Part shown: positions 36,436 through 45,588 of the stretch, piece by piece | Layout: every line of letters starts with the position of its first letter | Numbering within the stretch: the first letter of the stretch is position 1 | DNA from: CAWGHZ01 sp963775315 | GTDB taxonomy: Bacteria > Pseudomonadota > Alphaproteobacteria > MPNO01 > DASWLB01 | Length of the DNA stretch: 64,000 bases | Assembly (NCBI GenBank): GCA_963775315.1 | Contig: CAVZIN010000007.1 | Coordinates: 1,302,001 to 1,366,000, forward strand | Reading direction: 5' to 3' | Position numbers and translations under genes: made by a program | The notes under the pieces: generated by a model | Seen by the model: only the letters and a program-made list of their open reading frames with translations | What the model was told of the DNA's origin: nothing | Database searches by the model: none

Positions 36436-36525
36436 CCGGGCAATCCTGCGGTCGTTGCCATCTCAACCTGCCATGAGCTGGCCCGCGCGGCAAACGGACT
36501 TGCGGCGGGTTGCGCGAGACGCCGG

Positions 36526-37845
36526 CTACAGCAGCGCCAGGCTGAGCTGCGGGAAAGCGATCAGCAGGATCAGCACCAGCAGCATGATCACCGCGAAAGG
36601 GAACGCGCCGGTGAAGATGTCGCGGAGCGTGATGGTCGGATCGCCGATGGTCGACTTGATCACGAAGCACGAGATGCCAAGCGGCGGGGTGAGAAGCCCG
36701 ATCTCGGCACCGACCACCGTAACGATGCCGAACCAGACCACGTCGCCGTTGAACTGCTCGACCGCGGGCAGGAACAGCGGCACGACGATCAGGATAATCG
36801 AGGCCGTCTCGATGATCGTGCCGAGCGCCAGCAGCAGCACGACGTAGAGTGCCATCAGCTCGACGAGCCCGAGGTGCAGCCCGTCGAGCCAGGCGCCGAA
36901 CGTGGTCGGGAGGCCCGCGATGCCCAGCATGCGGCTGTACATCGACGCCGCGATGATCAGGAACAGGATGGCCGCGGTGATGTGTCCCGTTTCGACCAGC
37001 ACTTCCCAGAGCTTGGCGAACGTCATCCGCCGCTTCGCGAGCGCGATCAGGAGCGCGACGGCCGAGCCGGCCGCCCCCGCCTCGGTCACGGTGATGATGC
37101 CGCCATAGATGCCGCCGAGCACCACCGCGACCAGCAGCGCGATGGGCGCGAGCTTGCCCAGCACGGCCATCGGACCCAACTCGCGCCATTCTTCGTCGCC
37201 CGTCAGGCTGCGCGACCCGCCGCCGACCGTTTCCGGGCTCAGCGTCGCCATGGCGAGGATGGCGATCGCGTAAGCGACCGAGAGCACGATGCCCGGTATG
37301 ATTCCGGCGATGAACATCTGGCCGATCGATTGCTCGGCGACAATGGCGTAGATGATCATCATCGACGACGGCGGGATCAGCATGCCGAGCACCGACGAGC
37401 CCGCGACCACCCCGACGGTGAAGCGCGCGGTATAGCCGAAGCGGCGCATCTCGGGCACCGAGACGCGGGTGAAGACCGACGCTGACGCGATCGAAGAGCC
37501 GGTGATCGAGGCGAAGATCGCATTCGCCGCCACCGTCGCGATGCCGAGCCCGCCGCGCACCCGGTAGAACAGGAAGTTGGCGACGTCGTAGATCTCCTTG
37601 CCGAGCCCGGCGGCACTGACAATGAACCCCATCAGCGCGAACAGCGGCACGGCCGCGAACACCTCGTTCGACACGGTGTTGGCGACCGAGAGCGACAGCA
37701 TGTTGACCGCGACGTCGAAATTGTCGCGCAGGTACCACACACCCAGGAACGACACGAGCCCAAGCGCCACAGTTATGTAGAGGCCCGCATAGATCAGCAG
37801 GACGATGATGACGACCGAGACGATCCCGACGTCGATGCCGGTCAT
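36526..37845 (-). CDS. dctM: TRAP transporter large permease (DctM)
   Basis: 439 residues, about 12 membrane segments. Typical DctM signatures are present: PLFALMGFIVSAAGLGKEIYD, GGLGIATVAANAIFASITGSS, VVAGSSVLGMLIPPSSMMIIYA and the C-terminal VGAEIGLLTPPLGISCFVI. It is the translocating subunit of a tripartite ATP-independent periplasmic transporter importing an organic acid with sodium. It starts two bases after the dctQ stop, with AAGGGA inside the end of dctQ. Confidence 0.93.
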   Translation of the reverse strand: MTGIDVGIVSVVIIVLLIYAGLYITVALGLVSFLGVWYLRDNFDVAVNMLSLSVANTVSNEVFAAVPLFALMGFIVSAAGLGKEIYDVANFLFYRVRGGLGIATVAANAIFASITGSSIASASVFTRVSVPEMRRFGYTARFTVGVVAGSSVLGMLIPPSSMMIIYAIVAEQSIGQMFIAGIIPGIVLSVAYAIAILAMATLSPETVGGGSRSLTGDEEWRELGPMAVLGKLAPIALLVAVVLGGIYGGIITVTEAGAAGSAVALLIALAKRRMTFAKLWEVLVETGHITAAILFLIIAASMYSRMLGIAGLPTTFGAWLDGLHLGLVELMALYVVLLLALGTIIETASIILIVVPLFLPAVEQFNGDVVWFGIVTVVGAEIGLLTPPLGISCFVIKSTIGDPTITLRDIFTGAFPFAVIMLLVLILLIAFPQLSLALL

Positions 37846-37846
37846 C

Positions 37847-38437
37847 TCAGATCCCTTCGGGCGTGTAGGTGGGCTCCGCGTCCGCGCCGCGGTCGACGGT
37901 CGCGTAGCGCCAGGCGAACACCAGGAACTGGATCAGCATGACCAGCGTGCCGATCACCACCACCAGCTTGACCGGCCAGGTCGGGAAGACGAACAGCCCC
38001 TTCTCGCCAATGTAGTAGTTGCGCCGCCACGCCTCGGCGAGCAGCGGCACGCTGCCGTAGAGCAGCAGCCCGAGGAACAGGGCACCCAGCGCCTCGAACG
38101 CCACCCCCATCGCGCGGCCCACCGGGCGGCGTCGGGCCAGCATCAGGTTGAACAGCCCGTCCGAGCGGGTGAGCTTGCCGGTGCGGAGCGCGTCGGAAAG
38201 CTGCAGGAACACGATGGCGACGATCGACATCTGGGTGATCTCGATCACCCCCTCGATCGGGTGGTTGAAGAAGGTCCGCCCGATCGCGTCCGCGTCGATG
38301 ATCAGCATCAGGACGAAAATCCACGCCGACCCGAGCGCGTTGAGCCCGGCGACGACGCGGCGAAAGGCGGCGCCGGGGGCGCCCTCGCGGGCCGCCCCCT
38401 CGCCCGGGCCGGAAACCGACCCTGCCGGCTCGACCAT
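37847..38437 (-). CDS. dctQ: TRAP transporter small permease (DctQ)
   Basis: 196 residues with four membrane helices after a Gly/Ala-rich cytosolic N-terminus. It contains the family pattern FVLMLIIDADAIGRTFFNHPIEGVIEITQMSIVAIVFL. It is the small membrane subunit pairing with DctM, encoded between dctP and dctM with gaps of six and one bases, so all three are one operon. Confidence 0.9.
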   Translation of the reverse strand: MVEPAGSVSGPGEGAAREGAPGAAFRRVVAGLNALGSAWIFVLMLIIDADAIGRTFFNHPIEGVIEITQMSIVAIVFLQLSDALRTGKLTRSDGLFNLMLARRRPVGRAMGVAFEALGALFLGLLLYGSVPLLAEAWRRNYYIGEKGLFVFPTWPVKLVVVIGTLVMLIQFLVFAWRYATVDRGADAEPTYTPEGI

Positions 38438-38443
38438 GCGCGG

Positions 38444-39535
38444 CTACTCTTTATCCCATTGGCGCAGGATCGGCTGGTGCGCTGCCCGCATCTTATCCAT
38501 GTAAGCTGTCAGGATCTGGCGCGCCGGCAGGCCCCGCTTCTCGAGGTCGGCCGCCCAGTCCTTGGCGACGTTGGGCATGGTCATGGCCCAGTGCTTGCGC
38601 TCCGCCTCGGTGAGCTGGGTGACGGTGCCGCCCATCGCCTTGAACTTCGCGAGCGAGCTCTTCGCCTCCTCGTTCACCTTGTCCACCACGTAGTCGCGAT
38701 AGACGGGCGACGCGTCCTGGATGGCGGCCTTCACCTCGTCCGGCAGCTTTTTCCAGCTATCCATGTTGACCGTGATCGTCTTGGAATTGGCGGTACCGAT
38801 GTCGGCCTTCACCATGTACTTCGCGACCTCGGCGATCTTGAACGAGATCATCGCCTCGGGCCACAGCATGGTGCCGTCGATCACCCCGGTCTTCATCTCG
38901 TTGTAGTAGTGGACCAGGCTGCCGGCCACGCCGACCGCGCCGGTGTTTTGCAGGTAACGCAGGTTGAGCCCCGCCGAGGCGATCTTCTTGCCCTTGAACT
39001 CGGCGAGCGAGGTCACCTTCGGCTTGAAGAACATCTGGTAGGAATCGAGCACGTCCAGGTTGGTCAGATAGAGCTGGTTATACTTCGCCCACGTATCCGG
39101 GATCGCCTTGTACTCCTTGGCGAGCTCGTCGAACGTGCGCGCGACCAGCCCGACATCGGACGTGACGAACGGCGTCGCGTAGGCGATTTCGTTCAGCGGC
39201 ACCTTGTCGGTATGGAATACCGAGGTCACGATGCCAATGTCGCCGAGCCCCTTCTGCAAGCCGTCGAGTACGTGTTGTACCTTGCTGATCTGGCCCGACC
39301 ATGCTTGGTTCCAGTTGATCTTGTAGTGGCCGGTCTTCGCCAGCCGCTTGTTGATCTCCGGGATGTAAGACTTGACGAACGCCTCGACCCACAGCGCTTT
39401 GGGCGGATAGCCGTCGATCGCCGTGAGGCTGATCGTCTCGGCTGCCCGCGCCGGCGTCGCCACCGCAAACGCGCCGACGGCGGCACCGACCGCCAGCCCG
39501 AGCGCCACGCGGCGCCCCATCGTTCCTGATTTCAT
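38444..39535 (-). CDS. dctP: TRAP transporter substrate-binding protein (DctP family)
   Basis: 363 residues. Signal peptide (KSGTMGRRVALGLAVGAAVG, cleavage after ARA), then a DctP fold: SLTAIDGYPPKALWVEAFVK, QISKVQHVLDGLQKGLGDIG, and MKTGVIDGTMLWPEAMISFKI, the ligand-loop region. It captures an organic (usually carboxylic) ligand in the periplasm and hands it to DctQM. ATG 39535 is chosen from the signal peptide; ATG 39520 is also possible. The 165-base region upstream carries GAAC-N5-GTTC and repeated TTGAA elements that may be operators, but no clear promoter could be assigned. Confidence 0.88.
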   Translation of the reverse strand: MKSGTMGRRVALGLAVGAAVGAFAVATPARAAETISLTAIDGYPPKALWVEAFVKSYIPEINKRLAKTGHYKINWNQAWSGQISKVQHVLDGLQKGLGDIGIVTSVFHTDKVPLNEIAYATPFVTSDVGLVARTFDELAKEYKAIPDTWAKYNQLYLTNLDVLDSYQMFFKPKVTSLAEFKGKKIASAGLNLRYLQNTGAVGVAGSLVHYYNEMKTGVIDGTMLWPEAMISFKIAEVAKYMVKADIGTANSKTITVNMDSWKKLPDEVKAAIQDASPVYRDYVVDKVNEEAKSSLAKFKAMGGTVTQLTEAERKHWAMTMPNVAKDWAADLEKRGLPARQILTAYMDKMRAAHQPILRQWDKE

Positions 39536-39687
39536 AGCTCCCTCCCTTGCCGTTCCGTGGCCAAACGCGCCGTGCGGCCGGACCCGGAAGCCCCGCCTCA
39601 CCCACGCATGAATGTTGCCAGACCTTGAACGTGTTGTTCGTCGTATTGAAGCGGAGGCTAGTGCCGTTCCCGCCCGCCCCGCAACCG

Positions 39688-39723
39688 AAAAAGCCGCAGA
39701 TCAACTTGCCGGGGCTTGCGGCT
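39688..39723 (-). terminator. Rho-independent terminator overlapping the end of the oxygenase gene
   Basis: On the minus strand AGCCGCA (39723-39717) and TGCGGCT (39698-39692) pair as a seven-base stem around an 18-base loop and are followed by a TTTTT run. The oxygenase stop codon (39701) lies inside the loop. It separates the kinase-oxygenase unit from dctPQM. Confidence 0.6.
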
Positions 39724-40710
39724 CCTGGTGGTGATAATTGGCGTTGATCGCGGCCCGGAAGTAATCGCCGTAGGTCATCGGCGGGTAGCGCGGGGGATCG
39801 TCCGCCGACGTGCAGCTCGGCAGGCAGCCGATCTCGACGTCGGGGTTGGTCGAGAAGAAGAACGGTACCGAATAGCGGGTATCGCGCCCGGGATGCACCA
39901 CGCGGTGCGGCGTCGACACGAACCGGTCGTTCGACCAGCGCATGCAGAAATCGCCGGTATTGACCAGGAAGCAGCCTTCGGGCGCCGGCGCGGCAAGCCA
40001 TTCACCGGAGCGCGTCAACAACTCGAGCCCCGGCAGGTTCGCCTGAGCGAGGATGGTGAGGAAGCCGTAGTCGCAATGCGGCGCGGCGCCAAACTGGTTG
40101 TCCTCGATTCGTGCCTGCGGCGGATACTCGATCAGCCTGAGGCCGGTGGTGCCGCCGACGAAGGCCGGATGGGACGTAAAGTAGTCGGACGGCATACCGA
40201 GAGCGGCGGCGTACAGCGGCAGCAGGCGGAGGGCCAGCTCCTCCATCGCCGCCAGATAGGCGACCATCGTTTCCCGGAAGCCGGGCAGCCCTTCGGGCCA
40301 CTGGTTGGGCGAACGGAACCGCTTGCCCGCCACTACGTCAGGGTGGTCCGGGGCGAGGTCGCGCCCGAGGAAGAACGACGCGTTGAGGCTCGGCTTGGTG
40401 TTGCGGTTGACGGTCGAGGTCTTGAGCGTCGTGCCACCGAGAGGCATGTAGCCGCGATTGTCGCGGTTGATCGGCGTCGTCAATTTGCGGGCGAGCGGCA
40501 GGTCGTGGAACCGCTTCGTCTCGGCGAAGACGCGGTCGATCAGCGCCTGGTCGACGCCATGATTGTGGATGAAGAAGAACCCGACCTCGCGACACGCCCG
40601 GCCGAGCGCGGCGGACGCGGCCTCTAGCGCGCCGGGCGCACCCGCGCGATAGGGGCCGAGATCGATGATGGGAAGCGCGTCCGGATGTCCCGCCGCCTCG
40701 GCCCGCCTAG
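39701..40710 (-). pseudogene. 2OG-Fe(II) oxygenase (isopenicillin N synthase family), 5' end cut off by IS insertion
   Basis: The frame runs from the IS junction to 39701. N-terminal DIOX_N segment ALPIIDLGPYRAG and EVGFFFIHNHGVDQALID, then the catalytic core with Fe ligands H-C-D in AAPHCDYGFLTIL and His in VSTPHRVVHPG, and the 2-oxoglutarate R-x-S in RYSVPFFF. All active-site residues are intact. An in-frame TGA lies just inside the IS (40712-40714) and the next start-like codon is a TTG at 40483. Removing the IS and one CTAG copy restores ATG GCA ACT AGG and a 338-residue protein starting at 41558, with the frame preserved. The lesion is therefore the insertion at codon 4. Substrate unknown. 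Confidence 0.85.
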
Positions 40711-41547
40711 GTCATGTACCCATAAAGGGGATTCCCTTTATGGGCGGGGTGTGATTCAAGCTTCCAAACGGTGGGAGCTTGAAGATGGCGCGCTTCGATT
40801 TGACCGATGCGGAATGGACGATCATCCAGCCGCTGCTGCCGAACAAGCCGCGCGGCGTGCCGCGGGTGGACGACCGGCGTGTGGTGAACGGGATCTTCCA
40901 CATCCTGCGCACAGGCGCGCCGTGGCGTGACCTGCCGGAACGGTACGGCCCGTACACCACGGTCTACAATCGCTTCAACCGCTGGGCCAAAGCAGGGGTG
41001 TGGCTCAAGGTGTTCGAGGCTTTGAAGGCCGGCTCGCCCACGTCGCTTCATCTGATCGACTCCTCGATCGTGCGCGCCCACCAGCACGCGGCCGGCGGTA
41101 AAAAGGGGGCGCGGATCACGCCATCGGCCGTTCTCGTGGAGGACTGACCACCAAAATCCACGTCGTGGTGGATCGTCACGGCCTGCCTGTGCGCCTGCTG
41201 CTCACCCCCGGCCAGGCCTCGGACAAGACCACCTTCCCGGCCCTGGTCGAGGGACTGGCGCTCGCTCGTCACGTCGTTGCCGACCGCGGCTACTTCGCGG
41301 CCACCATTATCGCGCTCATCGAAGCCGCTGGCGCCTTCGCCCACATCCCGTCGCAGAGCAACGTCCGGGTCCGCCGTGTCGTTGACCGCCAGATTTACCG
41401 CCAGCGCAACCTCGTCGAACGCTTCTTCAACCGGCTCAAGCACTTCCGGCGCATCGCCACGCGCTATGACAAGCTCGCGCGAAACTTCCTCGCCGCCGTC
41501 GCCCTCGCTTCCATACGGCTCCGCATCAACCATTATGAGTCCACGAC
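40711..41547 (+). mobile_element. 837-bp insertion sequence, IS5 family (IS427-like)
   Basis: Terminal inverted repeats match at 14 of 18 positions: GTCATGTACCCATAAAGG at the left and GTCGTGGACTCATAATGG read inward from the right. Both ends are flanked by CTAG (40707-40710 and 41548-41551), the four-base target duplication. It carries a DDE transposase in two frames. A perfect 11-base stem (CCCATAAAGGG, loop GATT) at 40719-40744 lies between the left end and the transposase start and could block read-through translation. Size, target and frame arrangement fit the IS427 subgroup. Confidence 0.9.
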
Positions 41548-41551
41548 CTAG
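40785..41551 (+). CDS. IS5-family DDE transposase, made by -1 frameshift of two overlapping ORFs
   Basis: ORF A (ATG 40785, GGGAG seven bases upstream, ends 41147) carries FDLTDAEWTIIQPLLP, the helix-turn-helix part and the first Asp in LIDSSIVRAHQHAAGG. ORF B carries RSRGGLTTKIHVVVDRHG, the second Asp in VVADRGYFA and the Glu in YRQRNLVERFFNRLKHFRR (the Y-2-R-3-E-6-K signature). They join in the -1 frame at an A5G5 run (about 41100-41109), giving HAAGGKKGGADHAIGRS, as expected for the family. ORF B has no good start of its own. The last Thr codon and the TAG stop are partly outside the element, in the CTAG target copy. The protein catalyses transposition of the element. Confidence 0.88.
41548..41551. 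repeat. CTAG target-site duplication (right copy; left copy 40707-40710)
   Basis: The palindromic CTAG occurs immediately outside both IS ends. In the right copy, TAG read on the plus strand ends the transposase and TAG read on the minus strand ends the MASE1 kinase. Confidence 0.88.
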
Positions 41552-44500
41552 TTGCCATGCGCCCGTTCTCCCGTCAGCCGGGGGCATGATAGCAGGGGAG
41601 TGCGGTCCGATACAAAGCCTGGGCGGGCGCAACGCTGGATGCGGTCAGGCGTTGCCGTGAGCGGCGACGCGGTTGCCGTTGCGGCCCGGGGCGACACGGG
41701 CGCGATTTCCTCGTCCAGCGCCGCCCGCACCCGCACCAGCAGGTCGTGCCGCACAAAGGGCTTGAAGATCACCTGCACGTCGCCGCCGATCGCCCCGCTC
41801 GCCACCAGGGTGTCATAGGCGTAGCCCGATGCGTAGAGCACCTTGAGGCCGGGGTCGCGGTCGCGCGCGGCCCGCGCGAGCGTCGGCCCATCCATCCCGC
41901 CCGGCAGCCCCACGTCGGTCAGCAACAGGTCCGGCAGGCAGCCGCTGTCGAGCAGCGCCAGCGCCTCGCGCGCATTGTGGGCGGTGAGTATGCGGAACCC
42001 GGCGAGGCGCAGGCAGCGCGCCACATAGTCGAGCACCTGCGGCTCGTCCTCGACCACCAGGATGCAGGCGCCCTCGTGCGTCGCACCGTCCCGCGTTCCG
42101 GGGCGCGCGTCGTCCGTCGGGCGCTCGTCCACGCCTTCGGCGAGCGGCAGGCAGATGCGGAAGGTCGTGCCGCGCCCCACCTCGCTCGCCACGTGCAGGA
42201 ACCCGCCAGACTGCTTGACGAAGCCGAACACCGCGCTCAGCCCGAGTCCCGTGCCCTGCCCCACCTCCTTGGTGGTGAAGAACGGATCGAACACCCGGCC
42301 CAGCACCTCGGGCGGCATTCCGCCGCCGGTGTCCGAGATGCTGACCTCGACATAGGGGCCGGGCGCGACTTCCGCATCCTCGTCGCGGTCCTCCAACTCG
42401 TCGGCGCCCACCTCGATCTCGCGCGTGGCGAGCGTCAGCCGCCCGCTGCCCGCCATCGCATCTCGGGCGTTGACGGCAAGGTGAAGAATCGCCGTCTCCA
42501 TCTGCACGGGATCGACGCGCACCCGCGCGGGTGCGGCCGAGAGCTCCATCACCACCTCGACCGCCTCGCCCAGCGTGCGCCGGAACGGGCCGACGACGCG
42601 CGAGATCAGCTCGTTCATCTCGACGGCTTCGGGGCTCAGCGCCTGGCGCCGCGAGAAGGCGAGAAGCTGGCTGGTAAGCTCGGCGGCACGGCGCGCGGCC
42701 TGCTGGGCGTTGGCCAGGCACTTGGCGAGGCTGACGTCATCCTTCACCTGGTCCTCGGCGAGCTCGAGATTGCCGAAGATCACGGTCAGCAAATTATTGA
42801 AGTCGTGCGCGATCCCACCGGAAAGCTGGCCAATGCTTTCCAGCCGCTGCGCCTGGACCAGCCGCGCCGACGCCTCGCGCTCGAAGATCATGTGGCCGAT
42901 CTGGCGCCCCGCGCTGCCCAGGAGGTCGCGCTCCGGCTCGCTCGCCGGCGGTAACGCGACCTGGCCGTCGAGCGAACCGACCTCGATATCGCCGATATAC
43001 TCGCCGCCCGCCCGGATGCGGATCGTCGTCTGCGCCGGGGAAGCGCCCGGCGTGCCGGTGACAAAGGTCTCGCCGCGCACGTTGAGCCGGACCCAAAGCC
43101 GCTCCCCGGCCGCCAGCCCCGGCGGCAGCAGATCGATCAGGTCCTGGCAGATCGCCTCGACGCCGCGGCTGCGATCATGCGTCAGGCGCGCCATCACGAA
43201 GCGGCAATGAAGCTCGCGCACGCGCAGCTCGAGATCGTGGCTCTGGCGGGCGAGCGCGTCGCGCGCCTCCTTCAGCTCGCTGACGTCGAGCCCGCAGGCG
43301 ACGATCTCCTCGTCGCCGGGCTCGCCATTCCGCATGATCGAGAACAGCGCGTTGAACCGGTTGCCGTCCTGCCGTCTGCAGCCGATCTCGCGCTGCATGA
43401 TGACACCAGCCTCGTCGAGTTCGCGACGCATCCCGCGCGCGAGGGCCGGCTCCACCATCAGCCGCGAAAGGCGCATGCCTTCCATCTGGCCGACGGAATA
43501 GCCGAACATCCGCTCGCAGGCACGGTTGGCGTAGCGCACCTTTCCGTCGCGGCGCCCGATCAGCGCCAACGCCATCGGCGCCAGCGCCGTCATCAAGCGG
43601 AATCGCTCCTCGCTGGTCCGGAGCTCGCGTTCTGCGCACTTCTCAGCGGTCACGTCGAGCAGCAGCCCGTCCCAAACCACGGCGCCATCGGGCGCGCCGC
43701 GCGGCTGCGCCGCCCCCTGCACCCATATCTCGCCATCCGGCCCTGTGGCGCGGAACGACACCTCGCAGGGCGTAAGGGCGCGAGCGGATTCCCGCATGGC
43801 GCCGTCGAACGCGGCCCGGTCATCGGGGTGGATGCGGTCGAACAGCAGGTCGGCGCGACGCATCGCCGTCTCGGGCTCGATCCCGAACAGGCGGCGGACG
43901 CCGTCGCTGACATAGGTGAACGAGCCGAGGCCGCGGCCGAAATTGGTGCCATGCGCGCGCTTCACGTAGCGGAACACCATCCCGGGCACGTGGGCGGCAA
44001 CGGCGGTGAGGCGCGCCTCGGTGTCGGCGAGCGCCCGGCGGGTTTCGACCTCCTCGGTCACGTCCTCGACGATACCGGTGATATGGCTGAGCGCGCCGTC
44101 CGATCCGTAGCAGATCTCGCGCGAGATGCGCGCGTGGCGCACCGCCCCGTCGCCGCGGATCACCCGCAGCATGCTGAGGATGGTCCCGGGCGGCTGGACG
44201 CCTGCCTGGATCCTGACGATGGTCTCCTGAAGCTGCGCGCGGTCGTCCGGATGGATGATCTGGAGAAAGGAATCGGCGCCCGGCGTAAAGGTCCCCGGCT
44301 CGCGGCCCAGAAGGCGGTAGAGCTGGTCTGACCACCAGACCTCGTGCGTCTTGTAGTCGGAGCGGTAGCTGCCGATCCCGGCGATCGCCTCGGCGTGATC
44401 GAGCGCCGACCGCACTTCGCAGAGCCGCCGGGTTGCCGCCATGCTCTCCTCCAGCGCGACGCGCTGGCGGTCGAGGTCGGCCGCGTGGCGGCGGCGCTCG

Positions 44501-45402
44501 GTGGTCGCGGCGCCGAGCAGGATGCCCATCACGCTGACCACGCCGAGCAGGAGCTGGGTGTCCTGCAGCGGCAGGCCGTATGCCGCGAACTGCTGGACGA
44601 TCGGGACCCCGACATTGACGGCGACGACCACCCAGGCCGCGCCGGCGGAGCCGGCGACGAACGCGGCCCAGATCACGGGCAGCGCCACAAGGTAGAGGGG
44701 CGCCGTGCCGAACAGGTCCCAGCGGCGCGAGCTGAGCGCGATGGCGGCCACGGTGGCGACGGCGAGGCCGGCCATCAGCTCGGCCGGGACGCGCTCCTCG
44801 CTCCGCGGATCGGGACGCGCACCCTTCAGCAGACGCGCCCACTGCAAGGCGGCGCGCAGCACCAGCGGACCGAGCCCGATGGTCGACAGGCTGTCCCCGA
44901 TCATGCAGGCGAACGTCCGGTTCGCGAGATCGGGCAGAGCGACCACGCCGGTCAGGTAGAGGGCGGGACCGATGATTGCGGGCAGCAGGATCGAGGCGCC
45001 GATGCCTGCCGCAAGGAAGCCGGCCGCAGCCCGCATGGTTCCGAGCCGCAGGTCGACGCGACAGGAATGAAGGATCCAGCCGGCGACGCCGTAGGCCGCC
45101 GCGATGGAGAGCGCGCCGATCAGGGTGGTCGATACCGGCTCGGAGACCAGGAACAGCCCGGCCAGAATCCGGGCGACGAATATCATCGGCAGATAGGCGG
45201 GCCCGAAGACGGCGACCAGAGCGAGGCTGAGGGCATGGCCGGGATACCACGGCCCGACCCAGGGCGCTGGCCCGACCGCGACGCCAAAGGCTCCGAATCC
45301 CATCCACAGGACCAGATAGCTCAGGCAGACGATCAGAGGGCGGAGGGGCATCGCGCAGCGCTCGTTCGGGCCAGCCCCACGCAGGGAGGTGCGAAGCTTC
45401 AT
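41548..45402 (-). CDS. MASE1-PAS-PAS-PAS hybrid sensor histidine kinase with C-terminal receiver
   Basis: 1284 residues from ATG 45402 (AGG six bases upstream). N-terminal MASE1-like membrane sensor with about eight helices (1-310), coiled coil, then PAS domains (about residues 330-450, 465-590 and 600-720; EVWWSDQLYRLLGREPGTFTP, SDGVRRLFGIEPETAM, YANRACERMFGYSVGQMEGM), a linker, HisKA (GQLSGGIAHDFNNLLTVIFG), HATPase (NARDAMAGSG, SDTGGGMP, GTGLGLSAVFGFVKQSGG) and a receiver (ILVVEDEPQVLDYV, LLTDVGLPGGMDG). Before the IS insertion its stop overlapped the oxygenase start by 11 bases, so the two formed one operon. The signal is unknown. It is divergent from flgI. Confidence 0.88.
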   Translation of the reverse strand: MKLRTSLRGAGPNERCAMPLRPLIVCLSYLVLWMGFGAFGVAVGPAPWVGPWYPGHALSLALVAVFGPAYLPMIFVARILAGLFLVSEPVSTTLIGALSIAAAYGVAGWILHSCRVDLRLGTMRAAAGFLAAGIGASILLPAIIGPALYLTGVVALPDLANRTFACMIGDSLSTIGLGPLVLRAALQWARLLKGARPDPRSEERVPAELMAGLAVATVAAIALSSRRWDLFGTAPLYLVALPVIWAAFVAGSAGAAWVVVAVNVGVPIVQQFAAYGLPLQDTQLLLGVVSVMGILLGAATTERRRHAADLDRQRVALEESMAATRRLCEVRSALDHAEAIAGIGSYRSDYKTHEVWWSDQLYRLLGREPGTFTPGADSFLQIIHPDDRAQLQETIVRIQAGVQPPGTILSMLRVIRGDGAVRHARISREICYGSDGALSHITGIVEDVTEEVETRRALADTEARLTAVAAHVPGMVFRYVKRAHGTNFGRGLGSFTYVSDGVRRLFGIEPETAMRRADLLFDRIHPDDRAAFDGAMRESARALTPCEVSFRATGPDGEIWVQGAAQPRGAPDGAVVWDGLLLDVTAEKCAERELRTSEERFRLMTALAPMALALIGRRDGKVRYANRACERMFGYSVGQMEGMRLSRLMVEPALARGMRRELDEAGVIMQREIGCRRQDGNRFNALFSIMRNGEPGDEEIVACGLDVSELKEARDALARQSHDLELRVRELHCRFVMARLTHDRSRGVEAICQDLIDLLPPGLAAGERLWVRLNVRGETFVTGTPGASPAQTTIRIRAGGEYIGDIEVGSLDGQVALPPASEPERDLLGSAGRQIGHMIFEREASARLVQAQRLESIGQLSGGIAHDFNNLLTVIFGNLELAEDQVKDDVSLAKCLANAQQAARRAAELTSQLLAFSRRQALSPEAVEMNELISRVVGPFRRTLGEAVEVVMELSAAPARVRVDPVQMETAILHLAVNARDAMAGSGRLTLATREIEVGADELEDRDEDAEVAPGPYVEVSISDTGGGMPPEVLGRVFDPFFTTKEVGQGTGLGLSAVFGFVKQSGGFLHVASEVGRGTTFRICLPLAEGVDERPTDDARPGTRDGATHEGACILVVEDEPQVLDYVARCLRLAGFRILTAHNAREALALLDSGCLPDLLLTDVGLPGGMDGPTLARAARDRDPGLKVLYASGYAYDTLVASGAIGGDVQVIFKPFVRHDLLVRVRAALDEEIAPVSPRAATATASPLTATPDRIQRCARPGFVSDRTPLLSCPRLTGERAHGN

Positions 45403-45424
45403 TCGAAGCCTACGGTCATATGCG

Positions 45425-45439
45425 TTAACGAAAGGTAAA
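45425..45439. promoter_or_regulatory. Near-match to a CtrA box upstream of the MASE1 kinase
   Basis: TTAA-N7-TAAA on the plus strand; on the minus strand TTTA-N7-TTAAC, one mismatch from the CtrA consensus TTAA-N7-TTAAC. It sits 23 bases before the kinase start and in the shared region with flgI. Weak evidence: the motif is AT-rich and short. Confidence 0.25.
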
Positions 45440-45473
45440 GACGGCCGGGAACTGGGCTGCGGGCCGTGCCGGG

Positions 45474-45511
45474 CGGCAATTCCTGCCGGTCCCGCCAGGC
45501 ACGATCTGCCG
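45474..45511. promoter_or_regulatory. Two GGCAAtt/ctGCCGG palindromes upstream of flgI, candidate flagellar enhancer
   Basis: CGGCAATTCCTGCCGG (45474-45489) and the related AGGCACGATCTGCCG (45497-45511) lie about 80-115 bases upstream of the sigma-54 promoter of flgI. The first is the same motif that is repeated upstream of fliC. Its position and symmetry fit a binding site for an NtrC-type flagellar activator such as FlbD; that identity is inferred. Confidence 0.5.
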
Positions 45512-45588
45512 CGCACGCTTTCAGCGGAAACACGAGCAAAGTGCGCCAACCATCTGATTGCACATTATTTCTCTCCTGATCGTCCCGG

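Noticed and set aside
35102..37738. 878-residue open frame on the minus strand
   Set aside because: Shadow of the monooxygenase and dctM genes in another frame; Arg/His/Pro-rich with no domain pattern.
41548..41660. Kinase C-terminus truncated by the IS
   Set aside because: Its TAG stop is present in the reconstructed empty site too, so the kinase reading frame is unchanged by the insertion.
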